A stretch of 64,000 nt of DNA from the NCBI GenBank assembly GCA_019096155.1, contig JAHCVI010000001.1, positions 11,656,001 through 11,720,000 of the forward strand, given 5' to 3'. Made by a program: the position numbers and the translations under genes. Each line of letters begins with the position of its first letter. Position 1 is the first letter of the stretch. Below, one piece after another: positions 1 through 10,958 of this stretch. The DNA comes from Staphylotrichum longicolle (lineage: Eukaryota; Ascomycota; Sordariomycetes; Sordariales; Chaetomiaceae). Below the pieces are notes generated by a model. The model saw only the letters and a list, made by a program, of their open reading frames with translations. It was not told the origin of the DNA and made no database searches.

Positions 1-2395
1 GAGGGAGTCGACGATTCTGAACTCGCCGTCAAGACCTCGAATGACGGCCTTGTCTACCACGTCCGCGACCTCCCAAATCCACAAGCGGAACTTGACCAGC
101 TTCAAGTCGAAGAGATATGGCGGCAAGAGGACGCCACGGGAGGCCGCCTACTGGGCCGCGGCGGGTTCGGGGCCGTTTACAAGGAGAAGTGCATCCATGA
201 TATCAGAGGTACCAAGCTGGGTCGGTTCCGTGCCGTCAAGGTGATAGAAAGGGGTGATGAGGTGACCAAGGCGTATTATCGAGAAGAACTCAAGGCCTTA
301 GCCAAGTTCTCAGCTCCGAGGGTAAGTTTTAGAGAGGGTTTATACCCTTGGACTGCGGGGTACGGGTCGAGAATGTGCTAATAGATGGCGATACCTTAGT
401 ATCGCTCTTGGTTTGTCGAGTCCTTTGGGTGGTACGAGGCCATGGGCAAGGTGTTTATCAACATGGAACACCTTGAACATAGAGACTTGCAACGATATCT
501 CGACAGAAAGTTTTTGGAAAGCGAGACCAATCGCATCGCATTCCAAGTGGCTAAAGGACTCGGATTCATGCACCAGAACAACTTTATCCACAGAGACCTC
601 AAGCCAGCGGTAAGTTGCCACCTCGTGCCACTCCCTAGGAGTAGGCCGGCCGTTCCCTTACTCTCAATGCCCGCTAATGCCACAATAAAGAACCTGCTTG
701 TCGTAGAGAAGCCGCCGGAAAAGGACTGGTGGGTCAAGATTAGCGACTTTGGCATTAGCAAGCGGTCCACCGCCGGGCGGCAGGCCTACTCGACCGTCAA
801 CATTGGCACCGAGGAATACATGGCGCCCGAGGTCCGCTTGTTCAGGCCAAGAAACAAGGGCGACAAGGCGTCGTATACGGTTGCGGCCGACATTTGGAGC
901 CTCGGGGCGATCTGCGTTCGTTTGATTACGGCGAGTCCAGCCTTTGACTTGCGGGGCCTCCTGGAATACTACGACAGGGGGGAAATATTCAGCCCAGAGG
1001 AGGCACTTGCCAGTCATGGAACAAGCCAAGAGGGTCGTGCGTTTATCCAGGCAGTCATGGCCCGGGATCCTAAGCTCAGACCGTTGGCCCAGGAGGCAAT
1101 AGAGCATGCCTGGATGACGTGCAACAAACGGCCGCTCTCGCCGGGCGTGCGACAGGAACCTGTGTAAGCCGCAATCACAACGGGACACAAGGCAAGCTTG
1201 CAATTGCTGACCATCTCCGGAATATAGCGTTCCCTTGGCTACGCTTGACTACCCTGGCAGCCCCGAAGGTGACCTGACCGACGAGTATCGCGCAACTGCC
1301 CAGTGGGATTCGGGGGTCGTTGTTGGTCAGACCGTGGAGGATGCGACAATCATGCCAGTCGCGACAGTACGGCGAACTCCCAACCCTACAAAACCCGAGA
1401 AGATACCGACATCTCATTCAACGACCCGTGGCAGGGGCCGCCTGAAGACCGTTCAACGGATACAAGCGACTGAGGAGTCCGGAGGGCTCAAGGTTTCCAA
1501 CGTGGCCAAAACAGCGCCACTGTCCTCCAACGCAGGGAGCAACATTGACCGCTCAGCGCCACCCAACCCGTCTCCCTCATCGCGCCACGCGGCACCGTCG
1601 CCGCCAGTGCCCCCCACACCCCCGCCGTCGCCCATAGCACGACCCGCACGGCGAGGGCGGCCGCCGGGGCCACCGTTGTCACATCAAAACCCACAGTCTC
1701 GATACAGCAGCCGCCTGCGGGGGCCCACAAAAACAACCATTTCCTATCTCCCGCCGGCGCAGCCGCCAGGACGAGCAGACTTTGCCAGCTCTACGCCAAA
1801 GCCTATACAACCAACCATGTCCTATCTCCCGCCGGCGCCGTCGCAGGGACGAGCAGACTCTGCCAGCTCCACGCCAAAGCCTGAGGACCAGCTCCAAGCG
1901 CAACGGCCTAACAACCCCATTCAGAACAGCGAGGCCGGTCCGCCTTTCCTGTATCCCGAGCTGGACCCGTCCCCTTACACGGCCACTCCCTCGCCTGAGA
2001 GGGAGCCACAAGAAAAGCCTCTCCATCAGCTTACCGAGAATGAGGCCTGGAAGTTGCGTCACTCTGAGGTATTTAGGAGTGTCAATCAACGGCGGCTTGA
2101 GACGATGGACGCAAAGGAGGTAGCGGCGGAAAAGGAGGCAGTAGAGGCGGCAAAGGAGGCAGAGGCCAGGATATGGGCGGCGATAGGCCGAGGAACAGAG
2201 CCAGTGGGAGCGGCAAAAAGAAATGGCGTGGTTTACAGGACCCCGTGGTCGAGTTTACCTCCCAATTCAGACGATGGGGAGACGAGGTCTGACACCAGTG
2301 TCGACGCTGGGGATGCGAGACGGCGGAAGCGTAAAGAGATAGAGAAAGAGCGAAAGCGGGGGACCTGGTCCGCTTTCAGGAAGCTCTTTGAGTAA
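1..2395 (+). CDS. Protein kinase with long Pro-rich C-terminal tail (5' end outside window)
   Basis: Serine/threonine-type kinase read as four exons: 1-321, 400-609, 691-1163 and 1228-2395; all junctions keep frame. Visible kinase landmarks are the Gly-rich loop GRGGFGAVYK, the ATP lysine in RAVKVIE, the catalytic loop HRDLKPAN (split by intron 2), the Mg-binding DFG in SDFGIS and the APE motif in MAPEV. After the kinase fold the frame does not stop. A 64-nt intron with GTAAGC donor, CTGAC branch and TAG acceptor joins it to about 390 residues of Pro/Ser/Thr-rich, then Glu/Lys-rich sequence ending KLFE. The tail holds a two-copy 26-residue repeat. The start codon lies upstream of the window. 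Substrate and pathway are unknown; the tail may be a docking or regulatory region. If intron 3 were unspliced the protein would end at 1167, just after the kinase domain. Confidence 0.88.
1735..1890 (+). repeat. Two-copy 78-nt in-frame tandem repeat in kinase tail
   Basis: Units 1735-1812 and 1813-1890 are near identical and each encodes 26 residues with the core SYLPPA, then GRAD and ASSTPKP. The period is a multiple of three, so the repeat is read through without a frame change. Confidence 0.85.
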
Positions 2396-2613
2396 GGACC
2401 GGCTCATTGAGGCAGGTCGGACGGCGCTTGGATGTTGTTTTGGTAGTTTAGGCCAAGCGCCATCAAACTTCTGGGCTGGCGAGATATCACAGCGGCAAGG
2501 TACTGAGCCGTCTGTACTTGATCCAAGATGGGAAGCATAAGTCCCACGATTAATCCCATTCATAGTATCAATCAATATCGCCATCTACCGCCCAGAGACC
2601 ATCCCTCCAACGC

Positions 2614-3552
2614 CTACTCATCATAGAACACCAAACACCGCACCTCAATGCTCTCCCTCCCCTTGACCCCTGCCGGCGTCGCCGGATCAATAAACGCAGT
2701 ATGCGGCGTCAGCGCCGCGATCCCCTTCCGCCCGCCCTCCTTCCCCTCGCCCCAGCTGTCAAAACACTTGATGAACATGGCCTCCTCGGGCGTCATGTCC
2801 TTGCAGTAGTAAAACTTGTGCCCCTCCCCCGGCAACACGCCATACGTCTCGCCCTTGACCTCATACCCCTCCGTGCTGTCAGCCTTGCTGAGATCGGGGA
2901 GGGTCTCCTTCCCCCTGTCATCATCCTCGTCACCGTTGGTCCGGTGGTGGAGCGGATACAGCAGATCGACGGGGACGAGGTCTGCCGGGGTGGTGGTGCG
3001 CCAGTCGACGACGGCGAGGGGGAAGTCGGAGGCCGGGTGGGAAATGGGCCGCCACACGTTGATGAGCTGGTAGCGGCGCTTGAGCAGGGCGTCGAGCTCC
3101 GCGGGGGGCAGCTTGACGTGGCGCCGGACGCGGGCCTCGGCGGCGCGCGGGGTCTGGTCGACGTGCACTTGCTGGACGGGCTGGCGCGGGGAGGTGGGGT
3201 CGTGACGGCGGATGGTGTGGTCAAAGATGGTGACGTTGGCAATCTTGCCGGGGAGTTTGGCGCGGAGCAGGGCCTCAACTTCGGGGTAGTAGGACGTGCG
3301 GACGGCCGAGTCGGAGGAAAAGTCTGTGGATTGGGCTGGGGCGTGGTAGACCGCGAAGCCTGAGACGTCGATGTCGGTGCCGAAACTGCCGCGCTGGGAG
3401 TGGAGGCCGAGGCAGTCGCGGATGTTGGTTACGCTGCGCCGGCGGGAGGTGAGGGTGTACGAGGTGGCGGCGCCGTCGACCTTGGACCAGGGCTTGGTCG
3501 AGGGGGAGATGGTGGAGGGATCGAGGTAGCGGAAGTCGCCGGCGGTTGTCAT
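2614..3552 (-). CDS. AsaB / GA4-desaturase-like hydroxylase-desaturase
   Basis: Intact single-exon protein of 312 aa. The order of features matches the fungal family that includes gibberellin GA4 desaturase and AsaB of aspergillic acid synthesis: an N-terminal region with YLDPST, a central VHVDQTP segment that could supply the metal-binding His-x-Asp, LINVWRP, the substrate-side WRTTTP segment and a C-terminal MFIKCFDS followed by HTAFIDP. Family members are non-haem-iron, oxoglutarate-type oxidases often found in secondary metabolite clusters. No synthase gene is next to it here, so the substrate is open. It converges with the kinase gene, leaving about 218 bases between them. The only ATG that includes the conserved N-terminus is at 3552. 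A larger open frame on the opposite strand (2701-3363) is a high-GC shadow. Confidence 0.85.
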   Translation of the reverse strand: MTTAGDFRYLDPSTISPSTKPWSKVDGAATSYTLTSRRRSVTNIRDCLGLHSQRGSFGTDIDVSGFAVYHAPAQSTDFSSDSAVRTSYYPEVEALLRAKLPGKIANVTIFDHTIRRHDPTSPRQPVQQVHVDQTPRAAEARVRRHVKLPPAELDALLKRRYQLINVWRPISHPASDFPLAVVDWRTTTPADLVPVDLLYPLHHRTNGDEDDDRGKETLPDLSKADSTEGYEVKGETYGVLPGEGHKFYYCKDMTPEEAMFIKCFDSWGEGKEGGRKGIAALTPHTAFIDPATPAGVKGRESIEVRCLVFYDE

Positions 3553-5193
3553 TGTCAGTTCAGTGTGAGTGATGTGTCTGATTGATGATGCAGGTCAGAT
3601 CTGTGAGATGCTGTTGTGAGATGAGATGGCTTTTGATAGTGTCGTCGAGCTTGAGTGCGGGGATTATGGATTTAAATCTTCAACGGATGCGCCCTGTAAG
3701 TGACGCTATCCGTGGGAATTAGTAATGAAGGGCGGAGCTGTGGAGAAGGCAGTTGGAAATCACACTGCAGCCAAGAACACCCCAGAATTATTATTCAGCG
3801 TCATCGGGTCAAATGTTTCGCCCTCCCAATAACGGTCTGCCCCTCACCCCTGAACGCGATTCTCGGCTGAAGGCCAAACTGCTGCCCCGACGAGTGGTGA
3901 GCCAAAATGTACTCCAAATATGACAATACCCGCAGAACACCCGTTCGCAACATCTGGGGTCCATAAGTAATCACGCTCGCCAAATATTATCTCTGCCACC
4001 CCATCAACTTTCCACTTGGTCGGCGTTCAAGCCAGACGTTCTCATGTCGTTAGACCTGGTTCGTAGCGAGTATACCCTGCACACGACTATTGTGGCCATG
4101 TCGGAGGGACTGGATAATCCAGAGGAAAACACCAGGCCATATAACTCGACTACTGTTTTAAGCAGTGTGGATGCTTCGCTTGAGGGTTGGTTGGCTGCCT
4201 GTAGGGGGCTTTTGCGGGGTCCACTTTCAGGTCTTCCAGGCAGCCACGCACACCACTTTTTTCCTTTCCACAGACAAGAACAGACCAGAACAGCCCACCA
4301 GGACCAGAATATCACCAGTTTGCCCTTCAGTTTCCACATTTTCACTCTCTCGTTTACTCCTCCATTTTCCATTTATCCCTGGGTATGATCATAACATCGC
4401 GTTGACCACAAGGCACAAGTTCCACCAACCCGTTGCAAATCTTCCCTAGGTATTATTAGCCACAGCCGGGTTCATGTTTTCTCAAAACAAACAGCACCTC
4501 ACTCTCAGAGGAGAAGAGGCGCCCCTTTTGAATCCCGAAGCCACCTTTTTTTGACCCCTCAACTGCGAGAAGATAGGAACCATTCCATACGACACTCAGG
4601 CAATCTTCCACCTCCGTGGCAAGTTAGGAGAGTGGTTATTAACTCTGAACATGCCCTTTCCCCTGCTCTGTGGCCGTTGTGGCGAGAGTGAGAGTTGCAG
4701 TCAGTCTGGTGCCTCAGCCGCATTACTGGGCTAAGCCAAATACGATGAAGAGTTAAATCAGCTATTGGCTCTAATATTGGTTTGTCTGGCGGCTCGAGAG
4801 CCTTGGCCGCGTCCGTGTCCTGGGCGCTCAGCACTAAGGACTGTGTAGCACGAGTTGTTGCCCAGGAACGGGTGGACGCGTGATGTGCTCAAGGCGCCAA
4901 GGGACTCGGCATCCCCTGGGCGCGCATCAGCCCCAAGCCCACGCATGGGTAGTCAGTTTGTTCCTGTAAGTTGAAGGAAGACAATCTGGGCTTTACTTGT
5001 GATATGGGGAGATGTGGCGTTAGGGCTGAACTGAAGTCCGAAACGATCTGTCGATGGCAGCGGTTGTGGAAATCTTATGTAAATCGTGACGACGGCCGCC
5101 ATGGCGCGTTTGTTTCTCTGCTCTCCTTACCTCCCTGTTGTCACTCGTTGATGCCCTGCACTCGTTTGCTTCCTGTTGCCAGTGGTCAACAGT
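3553..5193. other. Intergenic, no supported gene
   Basis: Several frames of 60-130 codons are open here, but none has a signal peptide, a recognisable domain or a credible splice extension. The stretch includes CT-rich blocks (around 4320-4380) of the kind seen upstream of fungal starts. The right end is the promoter of the VWA gene. Confidence 0.6.
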
Positions 5194-7951
5194 ATGGCAT
5201 CTGTTCTCCTCCTATCGCTGCTGTCGGCCCTGCCGACGCCCGCCCTCGGGTTCGGGACGGCCACCGGCGTCTTGGGCCAACAAGCCGAGCACGAAAGGAT
5301 CACGCGCGCCGCGCTTCACTGTACCGGCGATGTTGTCAATGCCGAATGTTTTAGTCCCGAGTCACTGGACTTCCTGGCCGGCACTCCAGGCACCTTTGGG
5401 GCGGTCGGGAACCCCGACAACATCGTCGACTGGTCCGCGGACCTGGGTGAACCCAGCGAGGCGCACTGCGATGATGCCGACTTCTTGGATGTCGAGGGCA
5501 TCGTGTACCCGCGGTCCCGAGCTCAAGCCACGACGGTGTTGTTGCAGTGCGTTACCCACATCCACGGCCGGTTCCAGCAGGGCCTTGCAGCCGCGGCCGA
5601 GATCCTCGACGCGGATGGGTATATCGATCCTGACAAGGCCAAGATCCCCCTGACCGGGTGCAGCACCAGCAGCGGGATCCAGTCAAGCACCGCCAAGTGT
5701 ACGGCCCTCCTGGGTTTTGGACGTGCACTCCACGGCGTTCAGGACTTCTATTCCCACAGCAACTGGGCAGACCACGCAAACCCGAACGTTTCCCTTGGGT
5801 TAGCCAACCCGCCCGGCCTGGGTTACACATTCTTGGCCGACTTCCTCGACTCGCGCTTCATCGGGCCTCCGTTCATTCCCCATAACCTCACTACAGGCTG
5901 CTTTGCGGGTTTCAGACACGACGAAACGGAGGGCGAGGGCGTCTGTACCGGCCGCGTCACTCATCACGCCCTCAACAAGGACGGCGGCTTCGTCAACGCG
6001 GGTGACTATGGAGGCACGGGCGCCAGCAACCCAGACTTTGGCCCGCGCGATACCACCGAGAACTTCCGCCGCGCGGTCGTCGCCGCCGAGAAAGAGACAC
6101 GGCGGCAGTGGCGCACCTTCCGCGACGCCCTCATTGGCACTCACGGCGACGTCAAGGGCTCGCGCATCATCTGCGCGCTCACGCGTGACGATCCGTCAAG
6201 GACTGCAACGGGCGCAAGATCGGCATCGTCGTCGACAGCAGTGGGTCCAACCAGGACACCGACCCCTCCAACCTCCGCATCTCAGCCGCGACGCAGATTA
6301 ACGCCCAGCTGATCACGGCGAACCAGGCGGCGGCCAACCCGAACGCCAAGCCGGACCTGGTTACTGTCATCGACTTCGACGAGTCTGCGTCCGTCATCTA
6401 CCCGCTCGGCGACCCGTCGGGCGCCGATTTCAGCTCCATCGACTCCTCTGGCGGCACGTATATCGCCGGCGGAATTGCCGCCGCCATCGACGAGATCACC
6501 GCCGACACAAAGTACAAGACGCGTGGACGGTCCGGGATCATCGTCCTGACGGACGGTGACGACGGCGCTGAGGCTGCGCGTCTCGTGCAACTGGCCAGAG
6601 CGTGGGCCAACGGCATCAAAGTGTCGTTTGGCTTCTTGGCCCCCATCGCCATTCCCGTGACAAACCCTCGACGCCGTGGCGAAGGTAATTCCGCCGGGCT
6701 TCTCCCGCGCCAGTCCTCTTCAGACGAGGTGCTCGTCGCGATCCTCAAGACGGGAGGGTTGTACGCGACCATTGACTCGGCCGCTGCCCAACTGGGCTTC
6801 GTGGACCTCGTCTTTGCCAACGGCATCACCGACGCCAATGACGGCCGCAGCGCCACGCCGCTCGTCAAGGGGCTGGGTGTGCTGGGCCTTGTGCAGGAGG
6901 AGAGCACGGGTCGGTATTTCAGCTATCGGGTCTCGGCCTTTGAGGATGTCACCATCAATCTGGGGGCTCGTTCGAGCCAGTGCCAATTCACCGCCAAGTT
7001 GACGGCCGTCGAGTTTGGCGTTGTGGTGGCTAACACGTCATTCTCGGCGGCGACGTCGGGAGCTGCCAATATACTCGACTATGGGGCATCGACTAGCGGC
7101 CTGCTCGAGCTTGAAGTCACGGCCAGCGGGCCTGCTGCGGGTGACGATGGGAATTTTGAGTGTGTCTTTTCCGTGCAGCTGGCCGGTGTGTACGTGCCGC
7201 CGCCCAAGGTGACCAGCTCGACTACAGTTGTTTCATCCTCGACGACGACGGTCAGTTCATCCTCGACCACGGCGGTCAGTTCCATCACTACATCATCAAC
7301 GCCTAGCGGCACGGGTACGGGCACGCCATCCTCGTCGACGGGAGGCCCAGAAGACGTGACTGTCACAGTAGTGTACGTCCCCCCTCCACACCGGCTGACA
7401 AGCAGGTTAGACAACCTTTCACAGATGTACCGTACTAATACACCTCCAGAACGACTTCCTACACGACCTGGTGCCCCATCACAAGCACCTTAACCAACAG
7501 CGGCACAACACGCACAACCACGACCTCAACGCCATCAATCGTCTACACCACAACGACCGTGACGGTCCCTTGTCACGGCGGCTGCGGCGGCGGCGGTGGC
7601 GGGGGTTCCACCCAGGCCGTCTCTCCCGTGCGGTCGTCCACGACGACCACAACAACATCGACCGTCCGCCAGGCGGTCTCCAGCAACTCGAACGCAAACC
7701 CTCCGCCCGTACCGACGGGGACGGCCACTACGCGGCCTGTCGCTGTGTCTTCCGCGTCCCACGCCGCGCAGGGGAGGGAGCGTCCTGCCGCCAGCGGAAG
7801 CAGCAGGAACGGGACAGGCACGGGGGCGGCTGTGCCGACTGCGACGGTTGTCAAGGCCGAGGGTGGGTATCTGGGTGAGGGTTGGGTTCTGTCCTTGTTC
7901 GGGTTGCCTTGCTGGGTCTTGCTGGATTGTATTTTGTACTGTTGTAATTGA
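5194..7951 (+). CDS. Secreted surface protein: Het-C/zinc-phospholipase-C-like domain plus VWA domain (one frame break)
   Basis: The ATG at 5194 starts a clear signal peptide (MASVLLLSLLSALPTPALG). The N-terminal 330 residues carry HERITRAALHC and ALHGVQDFYSHSNW, the His/Asp-rich signature shared by Het-C-type and zinc-dependent phospholipase C proteins. A VWA domain follows, with the MIDAS start DSSGS and later TDGDDG. Next come Ser/Thr-rich stalks, a Gly-rich patch and a hydrophobic C-terminal end that could be a GPI signal. An intron at 7406-7449 (branch CTAAT) is needed near the 3' end. Between the two domains the frame changes at about 6189-6200: one base appears to be missing, or a 50-nt GT-AG intron at 6151-6200 is removed. 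The architecture resembles animal VWA7. A cell-wall or adhesion role is inferred, not shown. Confidence 0.75.
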
Positions 7952-8517
7952 AGGAGTAGCTAGACTGATAGCACGTGGAAGAGTACGTGAACAACGTTGT
8001 AATGTTGATGTCCACTCTGCCGAGCTCTGGCGCCGCAGGAGCTTTATTCTCTGCATTTCAGCGCTCTCCCGATCGCTCTCGACCAGGACCCTTTATGAAT
8101 TACCATTCTTCCGTACTTATGTGTTGTCTTCTGCTGAGCCCTAGGATGACCGTGAGGGTAGACGTGTGTTGGCTTTTTGCATCGATTCAGCCATCGTCTG
8201 ACAGGAAATAGGGCGGCACTCTTGCTGACCAGATGCCATCACACTCTAGGGCTGCTTGGATAGGGATAGTATGTAACAAACCATCAACGGAAATCACCTG
8301 ACATAAAACTACCTGGGTTTTGGTAGAGTATTCGAAGCTGAAGGAGGAAGCCCTCAACGTCCAGGATGACCTCTAACTGCACTGTAGATGCTTGATAGAT
8401 CTCCACGAGTACCTGCAATAGCGCTGGATACCTGAGTCCAACTGCGAGCCCGAGAATTGCTCTAGCCTTCACCACACTCTCAGACCTCAGCCTACTACCC
8501 CTGGCTTCGGCACGCCC
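7952..8517. other. Intergenic, convergent 3' ends
   Basis: This lies between the 3' ends of the VWA gene and the small secreted gene. Short open frames lack signals or domains. I see nothing else in it. Confidence 0.6.
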
Positions 8518-8817
8518 TCATACACAGTACGGGAGGTTATTGATCAACTTGCAGTCACGGGCGCATGTCGCCGTCAGGACATTCTGCCCATTGCTGCAGA
8601 CGAAGATGGCCGCGCTTCGGTTGTAGTATCCACACGTGTATTGGCCTGTGTGTCGGATGAGTAGGTTAGGATCAGGATCGTACAGGGTGCGGCGGCATAA
8701 GGACAGCCGTCAGTGTTGGTGGGGATACTTGCCGTTTTGGCATGGCACTTGAGTTGTCGTCTGGGCCGCGCCGAAGGCGGCGAGGGAGAGAAGGACAGCG
8801 AGACCGGTGAGCTGCAT
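8518..8817 (-). CDS. Small secreted six-cysteine protein (70 aa) with GC-AG intron
   Basis: Two exons, 8733-8817 and 8518-8645, encode 70 residues. The first 19 form a signal peptide (MQLTGLAVLLSLAAFGAAQ). The mature part has six cysteines, at about residues 26, 33, 45, 56, 60 and 69, which is typical of effector-like or antimicrobial secreted proteins. The 87-nt intron starts GCAAGT rather than GT, has a CCTAAC branch site and ends ACACAG. Both flanks keep frame, and without this splice the frame stops. A TATA-like box lies about 95 bases upstream. No homologous family is recognised, so function is unknown. The gene is easily missed because neither exon is a long open frame. Confidence 0.72.
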
Positions 8818-9652
8818 CTTGTCTGAAGTGGAACGCGGCCGAGGAAGATTGACTGGTGGTATGTCTGTTCAAGTTGCTTGAGATGATGAGAAACGGGCGG
8901 GAGCCAACGCTAATTTATACATGAAAGATGAGAAACCGCGGTTGCACAGGGAGACAAGGGTTGAGGAACTCGGCAAGTTCCTCATTTATTATGCAGTAAG
9001 AGAAAGGACTTTGGATCCCTGCATTTAGAACCAACATCCCGTCGATACAACGTTGGAAGAACCAACCTGCAATGATCAGCTGGGGTTGCAGGGACGATGT
9101 AGCATCGGTGGGTACCCCTAATGTTGCCAAGTCTGGATACGATGGAAATTGTCACTTTCATTTAGGTATCTATGATTTCAACTCCTGGACTACGTTTCTC
9201 AGTATCGATTTTGCTGCGCTATCTTGGTAGAAGAAACTCAAGTTCAAATCTCACGTACTTTTCAGAAGTGTTGATCGTGTTCCTGGCTTGATCTACACCG
9301 CCTCTTGATTGGGGGCCACGCACAACCGAGTCGACGCTGACCGCAATATCGTCTCGCTTATGGCTCCACCATCGCTTCCTGCAGAGACGCGGCGTAGTGA
9401 ATCCACAATGTTTGAATGCGTATATTGGACGTCAACTGGCGAGTCATGTGTCTCGTTAGAAATTCAAGGGTCTCCGTCTTACTCCTCGGACGGTTCTGTC
9501 ATGGACGCTTTAGGCTCCTTCTTTGCCACTCAACCTCCCTCTAAGTTGGGGACATATGTGGGATTTGCAGAGTCGAGATGCCATTGTCTTGGAACGAGAA
9601 ATGAGAATGTGATAGTGTATAATTTAAAATGCGAGTTCAGGCTGCAAGTGGT
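8818..9652. other. Intergenic, no supported gene
   Basis: The promoter of the minus-strand secreted gene lies at the left and the 3' flank of the rhodopsin-domain gene at the right. No coding signature is visible. A long plus-strand frame starting at 9309 runs on into the antisense of the next gene and is rejected. Confidence 0.55.
8913..8919 (-). promoter_or_regulatory. TATA-like box of the six-Cys secreted gene
   Basis: Reads TATAAAT on the minus strand, about 95 bases before the start codon at 8817. Confidence 0.45.
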
Positions 9653-10958
9653 TCAGGTGCCGTCACCTTGCTGCCCCTCCGTCTTGAATTCTTCAAACTC
9701 TGCATCCACATTCAACTCGGCCAGAATCACCCTCTCCTTGTCACCAACCCATGGAAGCCTCCTCGATGCCGACTCCTGGTCAGCCGTCGAGGCACCCGGG
9801 TTGGTCGCCCCTTGTTGTCCTTCGCTATCGACAGAGCAGGAGCTTCTTCGCCGAGAGAACGAGCGCGCTAGGTCCCTAACGAATGTACGAATAACCGGTA
9901 TCGAAGTAGCGATGATGGTAACAGTCGGCTCCAGAATGGCCCATAAGACGAGTGTCCACCCGTCAACTGTGACACGGTCAGCAGGCGAGTCAAAAGTGAC
10001 GAGTGCATCAGTGAACAAACAGCTAAAGTCATCCGAGACCATAAGATGGACATGGGCCGACTTGATAAAGGATGCAATTGCCGCACTGTAGTCAAGGGTT
10101 AGAGAGTGTCTGCCGGCAAAGGTGGGAATCCAGTCCCTAGATCACTCACAAGACGCCCAAGTTCATCACTGCAACCAGTCCAATCTTATCCCTCCTTCTC
10201 ACAGGCAAACACCAGATTATCTTCCAGGGCAACAAGGCAAGGATCAGGTCTGCAATTCCAGAATAGACTATAATTGGATTAGCACATGGTACCAACAGAC
10301 CGGAAACGAACGATATGCTCAATCCTGTGCCGAGCGATGTACTCACCAGCAAGAACCACTGTCCCAACCACTTTGACATTGTCGTTCAAGCACGTCCCCT
10401 CGATGTCGGGCGTCCACGTCTTCTTAACAGGACGGCAGCTCACAAGGATCAGACTTATCGCAGTGACAAACATGAGATTGAGGCTGACAATGATGCCCAA
10501 GATTCCTCTTCTTGTCCACTCGGTGCACCCAGACGAGGATATCCTGAGTAAAAACAGAGCAAAGGATACCTTGGACCATACCGAGGCGGCTATCGTGAGA
10601 ACAGCCGCAATGTAGCCCAGGCGCAGCACGGTGCTGCGTTCGTCGCGGTTGAGGTAGCGGACATGGCGGCCGAGTCCGTGGGCTGTTGCGTCGGTCAAGA
10701 CCACGGATGCCGCCACGAGGCAGATCTGCAACCCGGAAATCAGTTAGTACCTTACTAGAGAAATGGGCCCAAAGGTCGACGCAGGAGAAGGATGATAGAT
10801 ACCCATGCCATCAACATCAAGTAATCATCCCACCACCATCTCATCCGCCTCCGGGACCTGGCCAGAATCTTCAAGGCGACAAAGACCCCAGAGACACCGA
10901 CCATGGACCACAGGGACGCCACAATTGGCCGCTCCACCGACACATCGTCGGTGGACAT
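9653..10958 (-). CDS. Fungal rhodopsin-domain (SAT4-like) integral membrane protein
   Basis: Four exons, 10803-10958, 10347-10725, 10150-10267 and 9653-10085, give exactly 361 aa. Intron 1 has a perfect TACTAAC branch site and the others have GTGAGT donors. Family landmarks are WDDYLML, GLGRH, WSKVSFALFLLRI, SCRPVKKTW, ADLILALLPWKI and the last transmembrane block ending IPVIRTF. About seven membrane spans are expected, followed by a polar Ser-rich cytoplasmic tail. This is the large ascomycete family of rhodopsin-like or PTH11-related membrane proteins, often secondary-metabolite or surface-sensing associated; ligand unknown. The donor of exon 1 (GTATCT) is the weakest junction. Confidence 0.85.

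Noticed and set aside
2701..3363. 220-codon plus-strand frame opposite the AsaB-like gene
   Set aside because: High-GC shadow on the antisense strand of an intact, recognisable protein.
9309..10091. 260-codon plus-strand frame
   Set aside because: Mostly antisense to the rhodopsin-domain gene, whose four-exon model fits exactly; no domain of its own.
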